From UMGS1124 sp045613165 (lineage in GTDB: Bacteria > Bacillota_I > Bacilli_A > RF39 > UBA660): a stretch of DNA of 11,582 nt. Positions 5,278-11,504 of the stretch are shown here, piece by piece. Position numbers and translations under genes: made by a program. Within the stretch, counting starts at the first letter, position 1, and each line of letters starts with the position of its first letter. The notes under the pieces are model-generated. The model was given only the letters and a program-made list of their open reading frames with translations, searched no databases and was not told where the DNA came from. The stretch covers positions 1 to 11,582 of the forward strand of contig JAZLAK010000011.1 of NCBI GenBank assembly GCA_045613165.1, in the 5' to 3' direction.

Positions 5278-6570
5278 ATGGTAGAAAAATATTTAGTAAT
5301 TAATGGAGGAAGTTCTTCATTAAAATTTTCTTTATATCAAGTTGAAGATGGTAAGGAAAAAAATTTAGTAAACGGATTAATCGAACGTATTGGTTATGAA
5401 GGTAGTGGATATATATTAAAAATTAATGGAGAAAAAATAACTGGCGAAGTAGAAATACCTAATCATACAGTAGCGGTAGAGGTGATGTTAGAAAAATTAA
5501 AAGAACACAACTTAATATCATCTATTGATGAAATAAAAGGTGTAGGTCATAGAGTTTTACATGGAGGAGAATTTTATGATAAATCTGTTTTAATTACAGA
5601 AGATTCATTAGAAAATATAAAATCCTTAGAACATTATGGGCCATTACATATGCCAGGAGAAATTTCAGGAATTGAAAGCATGATGGAAAAATTACCAGGA
5701 GTGCCTCAAGTTGCAACCTTTGATACAGCATTCCATCAAACAATACCAAATTTCAATTATATGTATGCAATTCCAATTGATTATTATGAAAAAGAAAAAA
5801 TTAGAAAATATGGTTTTCACGGAACAAGTCATCAATATATAACTGAAGTTATGCAAGACAAATTAAATAAAAAAGATGTTAATTTAATTGTTTGTCATAT
5901 TGGAAGTGGTGCAAGCATATGTGCAGTAAAAGATGGTTTATCATTTGATACAACAATGGGATATGATCCAAATAGTGGGCTAATGATGGGAACACGTTCA
6001 GCAGAACTGCCTTTCTCTGTAACTTTAGAGATGAAACAATCTAGAAATTTAAGTGATAAAGATATAGAAAATATTTTAAATAAAGAAAGTGGATTAAAGG
6101 GTATTTCTGGCAAAAATGATTGTAGAGATGTAGACCAATTAATTGATGAAGGAAATAAAAATGCTAAATTAGCAATGGAAATGTTTAAATTATCTGTTAT
6201 AAGATTTATATCAAGTTATTATACAGAAATAATAGCTAATATAAATAAGAATAGAAAAGAAAATGAACCTAGAAAAGAAATAGATGGAATTATATTTACT
6301 GCAGGAGTAGGAGAAAATAATATACGTTTTAGAGAAGATATAATTAATTATATTGCTGACACATTTAATATAAAATTAAATAAAGAAGCTAATGATAATA
6401 TTGCAAGCTTTAAGAGTATTAATGAAGGAATAATTACTACAACCACTTCAAGATTCCCTGTATATGTTATTCCAACTGATGAAGAATATATGATATTAAA
6501 AGATACTATTGAAATAGCAAAAGAATACAAGGAAGCAAAAAAATATAAATTAGAAAATAGTGAGAAATAA
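5278..6570 (+). CDS. ackA: Acetate kinase, divergent
   Basis: It would interconvert acetyl phosphate plus ADP and acetate plus ATP, the ATP-yielding last step of acetate fermentation. The start is ATG 5278 after AAGGAG (5265-5270), giving 430 residues. The longer in-frame start at 5191 would lie inside the tyrS terminator and ahead of the promoter. ASKHA-fold motifs: INGGSSSLKF (8-17; usually NAGSSS), GHRVLHGGE (90-98), GPLHMP (121-126; usually APLHNP), TFDTAFHQT (148-156) with the Asp, YGFHGTSH (178-185), CHIGSGAS (206-213; usually HLGNGAS), MGTRSAEL (237-244) with Arg240, and FTAGVGEN (340-347). Substrate-site Arg92, His124, Asp149 and Arg240 are kept, but several neighbouring residues differ from typical AckA. 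It is probably still an acetate kinase; another short-chain acid kinase is possible. No phosphotransacetylase gene is in view. One base separates it from the next gene. Confidence 0.88.
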   Translation: MVEKYLVINGGSSSLKFSLYQVEDGKEKNLVNGLIERIGYEGSGYILKINGEKITGEVEIPNHTVAVEVMLEKLKEHNLISSIDEIKGVGHRVLHGGEFYDKSVLITEDSLENIKSLEHYGPLHMPGEISGIESMMEKLPGVPQVATFDTAFHQTIPNFNYMYAIPIDYYEKEKIRKYGFHGTSHQYITEVMQDKLNKKDVNLIVCHIGSGASICAVKDGLSFDTTMGYDPNSGLMMGTRSAELPFSVTLEMKQSRNLSDKDIENILNKESGLKGISGKNDCRDVDQLIDEGNKNAKLAMEMFKLSVIRFISSYYTEIIANINKNRKENEPRKEIDGIIFTAGVGENNIRFREDIINYIADTFNIKLNKEANDNIASFKSINEGIITTTTSRFPVYVIPTDEEYMILKDTIEIAKEYKEAKKYKLENSEK

Positions 6571-6571
6571 T

Positions 6572-7219
6572 ATGGATAAAATATCAATAGAAAGAAAATA
6601 TATTTTAGAATATATTAAAGATACTTTTAATGATGCACAAATATCTTCAAAAGAAATTGCGTTTGCAAAATTTCATCACTGTACAAGTTACCACGATGCT
6701 TCTTCAATACTAAAATATGGAATTCTTTCTATGGAAGATATTAAAAAATTAGGTATAAAAGAATATACACCTGAATTATTAGAAATAATGAAAGATACTG
6801 AATCTCATATAAATGGTATAGATGCAATATCTTTAGCTGTTGTAGGATTAGAAGATTTATATCCTAATGAAGATGAGTTTAATCCATACTCGCCTGAAAC
6901 TGTAGACTTTTTAATAGATAGCCAAGTTCAAGCGAGTAGAAGTGCTATTCATTATGGTAACGAATATTTAGCAAAAGAAAGTATTGCTTTAGATAATATA
7001 AAATCGGCCGATATAAGATTGTTAGAATATATAAATAAAATAAGTACATCACATTTGTATTCAATTGAAAATTTATTAAAAAAATATAATTGTATAAAAG
7101 ATATAGCAATAGCAATAAAAAAATCTCAAAAAGACATTTCTTTAAGAGAAATGTCTAATAGTAATATTACTATGGATATAGATAAACTATCATCCTTACC
7201 AACATTATCATTAAAATAA
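6572..7219 (+). CDS. Unknown protein; possible ADP-ribosyltransferase-like fold
   Basis: A soluble protein of 215 residues with no signal or membrane segment. The start is ATG 6572, one base after the ackA stop, with AGTGA (6559-6563) as its ribosome binding site. The in-frame GTG at 6560 belongs to that site and would overlap ackA. I do not recognise a named family. Residues 34-53 (KFHHCTSYHDASSILKYGIL is 33-52) resemble the 'H-x-T ... A-x-x-I-L-x-x-G-I-L-S' start of ADP-ribosyltransferase-fold families such as DarT/KptA. GNEYLAKESIALDNIKSADI (129-148) resembles their late 'E-[VF]-L-V...I...I' segment with a candidate Glu131. The middle (about 55-125) is acidic and helical, unlike those families. 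The C-terminus (190-215) is Ser/Asn-rich. The order of the two motifs is right, but the link is inference. It is co-transcribed with ackA. Confidence 0.7.
   Translation: MDKISIERKYILEYIKDTFNDAQISSKEIAFAKFHHCTSYHDASSILKYGILSMEDIKKLGIKEYTPELLEIMKDTESHINGIDAISLAVVGLEDLYPNEDEFNPYSPETVDFLIDSQVQASRSAIHYGNEYLAKESIALDNIKSADIRLLEYINKISTSHLYSIENLLKKYNCIKDIAIAIKKSQKDISLREMSNSNITMDIDKLSSLPTLSLK
7132..7156 (+). repeat. 10-bp perfect hairpin inside the coding end of the unknown gene
   Basis: AGACATTTCT (7132-7141) is exactly complementary to AGAAATGTCT (7147-7156), with a 5-nt loop. It lies 61 nt before the stop codon and 76 nt before the hairpin at 7233. No T-run follows, so it is not a terminator. Confidence 0.5.
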
Positions 7220-7232
7220 AAGTGAATAAAAT

Positions 7233-7271
7233 AAATTCCTTTCAACCATAGTTTTGTTGAAAGGAATTTTT
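7233..7271 (+). promoter_or_regulatory. 14-bp hairpin: likely ackA-operon terminator that also masks the sigG ribosome binding site
   Basis: AAATTCCTTTCAAC (7233-7246) pairs perfectly with GTTGAAAGGAATTT (7256-7269) around a 9-nt loop, followed by only a short T-run ending at 7271. The 3' arm contains AAAGGA (7260-7265), the only Shine-Dalgarno site for the ATG at 7274. In any transcript arriving from upstream that site would be base-paired. It may act as a terminator, as a block to translation of read-through mRNA, or both. Confidence 0.75.
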
Positions 7272-7273
7272 AT

Positions 7274-8050
7274 ATGAGTAAATATAAAGTAGATATAACA
7301 GGTATAAATACAAATGCATTAAAAGTACTAAAAAATGATGAAATGTTACAAAAGTTTAAAGATTATCAAAATGGTAATGAATTAGCAAAAGAAGACATAG
7401 TTAACGGTAATTTAAAACTAGTGTTAAGCATTATAAAAAAATATAATAATGGAAAACATGATATGAATGATTTATTCCAAATTGGTTGTGTAGGACTAAT
7501 AAAAGCAGTTGATAACTTTGATCCAAATTATGGCGTAATGTTTTCTACTTATGCAGTACCTCTAATATTAGGAGAAGTAAAACGATTTATTAGAGACTCA
7601 ACTCAAGTGCGTATAGCAAGAAGTATTAGAGATAATGCATATAAAATATTACAATTTAAAGATGATTATCAAACTAAATATGGTAAAGAACCTACCAATG
7701 AAGAAATATGTAAATCACTAGATATGACAATTTATGATTTGCAATTATCTCTTGATTCTTTAAAAGAACCTATGTCTATATTTGAACCTATTTATAACGA
7801 TGGCGGAGATACAATTTATTTAGCTGACCAAATAGCAGATATAAAAAATAATAATGAAGATAGAGATAATATTATAAGTTTAAGAAGAGCATTACTGAAA
7901 ATAAAATCAAGAGAAAGAAATATATTAACTGATAGATATATCGTAGGAAAAACACAAAGCGAAATAGCTGAAGAGTTAGGAGTAAGCCAAGCACAAGTCT
8001 CTCGTATCGAAAAAACTGCTATAAATAATGTTAAAAGATTAATGAGATAA
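7274..8050 (+). CDS. sigG: Forespore sigma factor SigG
   Basis: An RNA polymerase sigma-70-family subunit for late forespore genes. It has 258 residues, about the length of Bacillus subtilis SigG (260). The N-terminus SKYKVDITGINTNALKVLKN is characteristic of SigG (B. subtilis SRNKVEICGVDTSKLPVLKN, from memory) and separates it from SigF, SigB and SigE. Region 2 includes DLFQIGCVGLIKAVDNFD (66-83) and FSTYAVPLILGEVKRFIRD (90-108). FEPIYNDGGD (170-179) is another SigG/SigF-group landmark. Region 4.2 has the helix-turn-helix at about 226-247 (KTQSEIAEELGVSQAQVSRI). The ATG is eight bases after AAAGGA, which is trapped in the hairpin at 7233-7269. No convincing SigF-type promoter was found upstream. 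A ylmC-family gene follows after 22 nt. The presence of sigG is strong evidence for an endospore programme. Confidence 0.95.
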   Translation: MSKYKVDITGINTNALKVLKNDEMLQKFKDYQNGNELAKEDIVNGNLKLVLSIIKKYNNGKHDMNDLFQIGCVGLIKAVDNFDPNYGVMFSTYAVPLILGEVKRFIRDSTQVRIARSIRDNAYKILQFKDDYQTKYGKEPTNEEICKSLDMTIYDLQLSLDSLKEPMSIFEPIYNDGGDTIYLADQIADIKNNNEDRDNIISLRRALLKIKSRERNILTDRYIVGKTQSEIAEELGVSQAQVSRIEKTAINNVKRLMR

Positions 8051-8072
8051 CATATAATTTATTGGTGGTATA

Positions 8073-8300
8073 ATGAAAATAAGTGATTTACAGGATAAAA
8101 CTATTATAAATATAAATAATGGAAAAGAATTAGGAAAAATAAGCGATTTAGAAATAGATGAAAAAGGATTTATCATAAATTATCACGCTTTATATAAAAA
8201 AAGTATCTTTAATATTTTTAATTCAAACGAAGAATTTATTTTTAAAACAAGTGACATTAAAAAAATAGGAGAAGATGTAATACTTGTTCAAATAGATTAA
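8073..8300 (+). CDS. YlmC/YmxH-family PRC-barrel protein
   Basis: A 75-residue small beta-rich cytoplasmic protein. The start ATG follows GGTGG (8064-8068). The pattern KISDLQDKTIIN..NGKELGKISDLEID..G.I is that of the PRC-barrel YlmC/YmxH family, often described as sporulation-associated. A second half of short strands ends in DVILVQID. In B. subtilis, ylmC lies just downstream of sigG with one gene between, so the position supports the family call. Its molecular role is not established. It is probably co-transcribed with sigG. Confidence 0.85.
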   Translation: MKISDLQDKTIININNGKELGKISDLEIDEKGFIINYHALYKKSIFNIFNSNEEFIFKTSDIKKIGEDVILVQID

Positions 8301-8312
8301 ATCGTTTATAAT
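8284..8312 (+). promoter_or_regulatory. Possible promoter of lspA-rluD
   Basis: A perfect TATAAT (8307-8312) lies 17 bp after TTGTTC (8284-8289), a weak -35 inside the end of the ylmC-like gene. It would let lspA and rluD be expressed in growing cells independently of sigG. Confidence 0.45.
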
Positions 8313-8329
8313 GTATAAAGGTGATGAAG

Positions 8330-8800
8330 ATGTCTAAAAAAATATATATACTTGCAATTTCTATATTCATAATAGACCAATTATCTAAATCAATAATAAG
8401 TACATATTTAAAATTGAATCAAAGTATTGAAGTAATAAAAGATTTCTTTTATTTAAGATATATAAATAATACAGGAGCATCTTGGGGAATATTATCAAAT
8501 TCAAGAATACTTTTAATAATATTAAGTTTAATAGCAATAATTATATTAATTAGATATATGTACAGTTTTAAAGAAACTAAATTAAATTATATTGGGTTTG
8601 GTTTTTTATTAGGTGGTATTTTGGGAAATTTATCAGATAGATTATTACATGGATATGTAAAAGATTTTTTAGACTTTATAATATTTAATTATGATTTCCC
8701 AGTATTTAATATAGCTGATATATTTATAGTACTAGGAGTTATAATTTTAATAATTTCTATAATAAGAGGAGAAGATAAAAATGGAAGTAGTAGTAAATGA
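8330..8800 (+). CDS. lspA: Lipoprotein signal peptidase (signal peptidase II)
   Basis: An aspartic membrane protease that removes the signal peptide of diacylglyceryl-modified prolipoproteins. The start is placed at ATG 8330 (156 residues) because AAGGTGAT (8318-8325) precedes it. The upstream in-frame GTG (8321) and ATG (8324) lie within that site. Four membrane helices are visible (about 4-22, 57-77, 86-102, 127-145). Motifs: IDQLSK near the N-terminus, NNTGASWGI (46-54; family NxGAAFG/W), and the two catalytic aspartates in GYVKDFLDF (Asp112) and FNIAD (Asp130). It ends in TGA and overlaps rluD by 20 bases, so the two are translationally linked. The lspA-rluD order is widespread in Bacillota. 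Confidence 0.96.
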   Translation: MSKKIYILAISIFIIDQLSKSIISTYLKLNQSIEVIKDFFYLRYINNTGASWGILSNSRILLIILSLIAIIILIRYMYSFKETKLNYIGFGFLLGGILGNLSDRLLHGYVKDFLDFIIFNYDFPVFNIADIFIVLGVIILIISIIRGEDKNGSSSK

Positions 8801-9674
8801 ATCTAGTAATGAAAGAATAGATAAATACTTAAGTATCAATACTGAATTATCTAGAACACTTATATCAAAAATGATTGATGAAGAATATATATTAGTTAAT
8901 AATAAAAAAACAAAATCAAACTATAAAGTTAAAGATGGAGATATTATTTCAATAGATGAATCTTTTAAAGTAAGTACTGATATAGTACCAGAAAAAATGG
9001 ATTTAAATATTGTATATGAAGATGATGATATTATTATAATTAATAAGCCATCAGGAATAGTAGTGCATCCAGGAAATGGTAATTATTCTGGGACTTTAGT
9101 AAACGGATTAATGTATTATACAAATAATTTAAGTGATATTAATGGTGAAGTTAGACCAGGTATTGTTCATAGAATAGATAAAGATACGTCAGGACTTATA
9201 ATGATTGCGAAGAATAATAAGTCACACGAAATACTTAGCGAATACTTTCAAAATAAAACCATAACTAGAACATATATAGCTCTTATAAAAGGAGAACTCA
9301 ATACTAATTCGGCAACTATAGATGCCCCAATAGGTAGAAGTGAAAATGATAGAAAAAAAATGGCTGTAACTGCAAAAAATTCAAAAAATGCAATAACACA
9401 CCTTACAGTATTAAAAAGATATAAAGGATATACTTTAGTACGTCTTAAATTAGATACAGGAAGAACTCATCAAATTAGAGTTCATATGTCATACATTGGT
9501 CATCCTGTATATAATGATCCTATTTATACAAATGACAAATGTAGTGACTTTGGACAATTCTTACATTCATATTCAATGGATTTTATTCATCCAATTACAA
9601 AAGAAGAAATGCATTTTGAATGTGAATTACCAGAATATTTTGCAAGTCATTTAGAATACTTAGAGGAAGTCTAA
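8781..9674 (+). CDS. rluD: Ribosomal large subunit pseudouridine synthase, RluD family
   Basis: It isomerises uridine to pseudouridine in 23S rRNA (RluD/RluA family). It has 297 residues; the start ATG follows GAGGAGA (8766-8772) inside the end of lspA. The N-terminal S4 RNA-binding domain (about 10-65) has RIDKYLS and SRTLISKMIDEEYILVNNK. The catalytic domain begins with YEDDDIIIINKPSGIVVHPG (79-98). The active-site motif HRIDKDTSGL (130-139) carries catalytic Asp133. TGRTHQIRVHMSYIGHPV, in the last third, is the other family signature. Length and domains are complete. Exact target positions in rRNA cannot be read from sequence; B. subtilis YlyB is the positional counterpart. Confidence 0.93.
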   Translation: MEVVVNESSNERIDKYLSINTELSRTLISKMIDEEYILVNNKKTKSNYKVKDGDIISIDESFKVSTDIVPEKMDLNIVYEDDDIIIINKPSGIVVHPGNGNYSGTLVNGLMYYTNNLSDINGEVRPGIVHRIDKDTSGLIMIAKNNKSHEILSEYFQNKTITRTYIALIKGELNTNSATIDAPIGRSENDRKKMAVTAKNSKNAITHLTVLKRYKGYTLVRLKLDTGRTHQIRVHMSYIGHPVYNDPIYTNDKCSDFGQFLHSYSMDFIHPITKEEMHFECELPEYFASHLEYLEEV

Positions 9675-9683
9675 GTATTTTTT
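9655..9683 (+). terminator. Intrinsic terminator overlapping the rluD stop codon
   Basis: AATACTTAGA (9655-9664) and TCTAAGTATT (9670-9679) form a perfect 10-bp stem with a 5-nt loop, followed by a T-run to 9683. The TAA of rluD (9672-9674) lies in the 3' arm. On the minus strand no T-run follows, so it probably ends only plus-strand transcripts. Confidence 0.85.
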
Positions 9684-10000
9684 GTTTGTTTAATAGTGTA
9701 TATATAACTAAACAATTGAAAAATAGCTAGTAAAAAACTAATAAAAGAATTTTTATAATAAAAAATACTAATATTAAAACACTGATTAAAAATATAGAGC
9801 ATTATAAAGCCTAGTATCATATCTCTTGTACATTTATTTTCATAAATTAAAATATATAAGTATATTGTTATAAAAAAATAGTATATTAAAGATAAACATA
9901 AAAATATTATAGATAAATTATTAATTATATTAGTAAATAAAACAAAAATAGTAAAAAGCCATGGAATAAAAAGAATTAAAAAACATAAAATTTTTTTCAA
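9671..10000 (-). CDS. Small membrane protein, unknown; possible shortened TspO-like protein
   Basis: The only minus-strand gene here, 109 residues. The start is TTG (complement of 9998-10000), supported by AAAGGTGG (complement of 10007-10014) six bases before it. Four hydrophobic helices are likely (about 3-25, 29-53, 61-80, 84-104), with one charged loop (ENKCTRD). The FIPW near the N-terminus and the YIFNQCFN...FYYKN...SFLLA pattern in the second half recall the TspO/MBR family. It is Trp-poor and lacks a fifth helix, so this is a weak suggestion. Its stop codon overlaps rluD tail-to-tail by four bases. It is divergent from the rhomboid gene, and the two share a short promoter region. Confidence 0.65.
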   Translation of the reverse strand: MKKILCFLILFIPWLFTIFVLFTNIINNLSIIFLCLSLIYYFFITIYLYILIYENKCTRDMILGFIMLYIFNQCFNISIFYYKNSFISFLLAIFQLFSYIYTIKQTKNT

Positions 10001-10011
10001 ATCAAGCCACC

Positions 10012-10038
10012 TTTACTAAAATAAAACTTTGTTATAAA
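10012..10038 (+). promoter_or_regulatory. Probable promoter of the rhomboid gene
   Basis: TATAAA (10033-10038) with extended TGT, and TTTACT (10012-10017) at a short 15-bp spacing. The -35 partly overlaps the ribosome binding site of the divergent membrane protein gene. Confidence 0.45.
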
Positions 10039-10065
10039 ATATATATATGCAGGAAGGTGAAATAC

Positions 10066-11208
10066 GTGAACGAAGCAATAAATGTTAGTGAAAAAGATGA
10101 ACTTATTATGAAACTCGTACATTATTTTGTGACAAAAGAAAATTATGCTCCTATAATGGTTAATGGAGTGAAAAACGAAATATGGTTAGAAAACTTAGAT
10201 GCTCATTATAAAATTATTAGAATAAATTCAAACTACATTCACAATAAAGAACAATTTGAAATGGATTTATACAAAATTAATAATGTTAGTAGACAAATAA
10301 GCAAAAAAACATTAACTAGAAAACTAAAAACATTAAATATATTAACTGATACAAATGATACAGTTAAAACTGAAAATACCAAAAATATAGATAATTATGT
10401 AATACTAAATAACGACGATTTAGAATTTAATGATGGTATAAAATCACTATTTCCTAAAATAATAGAAGAAGAAATAAAAGATTTACATGGTTTAGATTTT
10501 TTAATAAATGTATCAAATGACATAAATAAGAAAACAGAAACAGATAATAAATTTTATGAAAATGTCTTTAAACCCAAGAAAATAGTGATAACAAAAATGC
10601 TTATATTATTAAATGTCATAATGTATTTTTTATCACTAGTTTCAATTATGACTAACCAATATAATATTTATAATATTTTTGGTTTAAATGGTACTTTAGT
10701 TAGAAATGGAGATTTTTATCGTTTAATAACTTGTGGTTTCTTACACGCTAATATTATCCATTTAATTTGTAATATGTATTCATTAAATATTATAGGAACT
10801 CAATTAGAAGGTTTTATAGGAAAAAAGAAATTTTTAATTGTATACTTAATAAGCCTAATAACAGGAAGTTTATTATCAAGTGTAATTAATAATGGTTGGA
10901 GTGTAGGAGCAAGTGGAGCTATATTTGGTCTTCTTGGAAGTTTACTTTATTTTGGATACCATTATAGAATTTATTTAGGAAGCGTAATGAAGAGTCAAAT
11001 AATACCAATACTTATTTTAAATTTAGGTATAGGTTTCATAATACCGAATATAGATATGTCAGCACACATAGGTGGTCTAGTAGGAGGTATTCTTTCTACA
11101 ATGATGGTAGGAATAGAAAAAAAATCTACTAAAACTGAAAGAATTAATGGTCTTGTATGTTTGATGATATTAATAATCTTTTTAATATTGTTACTAATGT
11201 CAAAGTAA
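10066..11208 (+). CDS. Rhomboid-family intramembrane serine protease with unknown N-terminal domain
   Basis: An intramembrane protease that cuts transmembrane substrates. The start is GTG 10066 (380 residues), preceded by GGAAGGTGA (10052-10060). The in-frame GTG at 10057 lies inside that site. Residues 1-170 form a soluble, Asn/Lys/Asp-rich domain that I cannot assign; it may face the cytoplasm. The rhomboid core starts with a helix at about 175-194. It has HANIIHLICNMYSL (227-240; conserved His232 and Asn236), the catalytic GASGAIFG with Ser283, and SAHIGGLVGG with His334. A last helix (about 361-378) makes seven in all. The N-terminal extension resembles the layout of Bacillus YqgP (GluP), but the C-terminal TPR part of YqgP is absent. 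The protease family is certain; the substrate is unknown. Confidence 0.93.
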   Translation: MNEAINVSEKDELIMKLVHYFVTKENYAPIMVNGVKNEIWLENLDAHYKIIRINSNYIHNKEQFEMDLYKINNVSRQISKKTLTRKLKTLNILTDTNDTVKTENTKNIDNYVILNNDDLEFNDGIKSLFPKIIEEEIKDLHGLDFLINVSNDINKKTETDNKFYENVFKPKKIVITKMLILLNVIMYFLSLVSIMTNQYNIYNIFGLNGTLVRNGDFYRLITCGFLHANIIHLICNMYSLNIIGTQLEGFIGKKKFLIVYLISLITGSLLSSVINNGWSVGASGAIFGLLGSLLYFGYHYRIYLGSVMKSQIIPILILNLGIGFIIPNIDMSAHIGGLVGGILSTMMVGIEKKSTKTERINGLVCLMILIIFLILLLMSK

Positions 11209-11236
11209 TCTAATTTATATTTTAAGATTACTTTTT
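11202..11236 (+). terminator. Intrinsic terminator overlapping the rhomboid stop codon
   Basis: AAAGTAATCT (11202-11211) and AGATTACTTT (11225-11234) form a perfect 10-bp stem with a 13-nt loop, then TT. The stop TAA (11206-11208) is in the 5' arm. Confidence 0.75.
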
Positions 11237-11239
11237 ATT

Positions 11240-11248
11240 TGTTATAAT
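11240..11248 (+). promoter_or_regulatory. Extended -10 promoter of the DUF1292 gene
   Basis: TGT followed by TATAAT (11243-11248). No good -35 is present; TTTTAA at 11220-11225 has the right spacing but lies in the preceding terminator. Confidence 0.55.
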
Positions 11249-11271
11249 CTTAATAGAAAGATAGTGATTAT

Positions 11272-11502
11272 ATGATAGATGATATTAAATTTAATATAAT
11301 AAATGACAATGGAATAGAAGAAACATATTTAATTATTGATAAATTTGAAAAAGATGATAAAAAATTTATTCTTTATCAAGAAGAAAATAAAGATGAATTA
11401 TATGCATCATTCTATGAAATAATAGATGATAAAATAAAACTAACTAAAATAGAAAAAGATGAAGATTATGATATTGTAGATGAATATTTAGAAAGATTGT
11501 AA
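11272..11502 (+). CDS. DUF1292 (YrzB-like) small acidic protein
   Basis: A 76-residue acidic cytoplasmic protein. The start ATG follows AGTGAT (11263-11268). The pattern 'EETYLIIDKFEKDDKKFILYQE ... YASFYEI ... IEKDEDYDIVDEYLE' matches DUF1292/YrzB: a short strand pair (residues 15-35), a second strand pair, then a closing acidic helix. The function of this family is not established. It is followed after two bases by another start codon, so it is probably the first gene of a short operon. Confidence 0.75.
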   Translation: MIDDIKFNIINDNGIEETYLIIDKFEKDDKKFILYQEENKDELYASFYEIIDDKIKLTKIEKDEDYDIVDEYLERL

Positions 11503-11504
11503 AT

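Noticed and set aside
5895..6113. Minus-strand open frame of 72 codons
   Set aside because: Shadow of the conserved ackA core; no independent support.
6348..6587. Minus-strand open frame of 79 codons
   Set aside because: It lies opposite the end of ackA and the start of the next gene; its hydrophobic composition follows from AT-rich complement.
7153..7184. Possible SigF/SigG-type promoter before sigG (GGATATAGAT)
   Set aside because: The -10 misses the conserved T position and no GYATA element was found at the right distance.
8798..8806. TGA at the end of lspA read as Trp (mycoplasma code)
   Set aside because: Reading through adds only two residues before TAG, Trp is TGG throughout the window, and no gene has an internal TGA.
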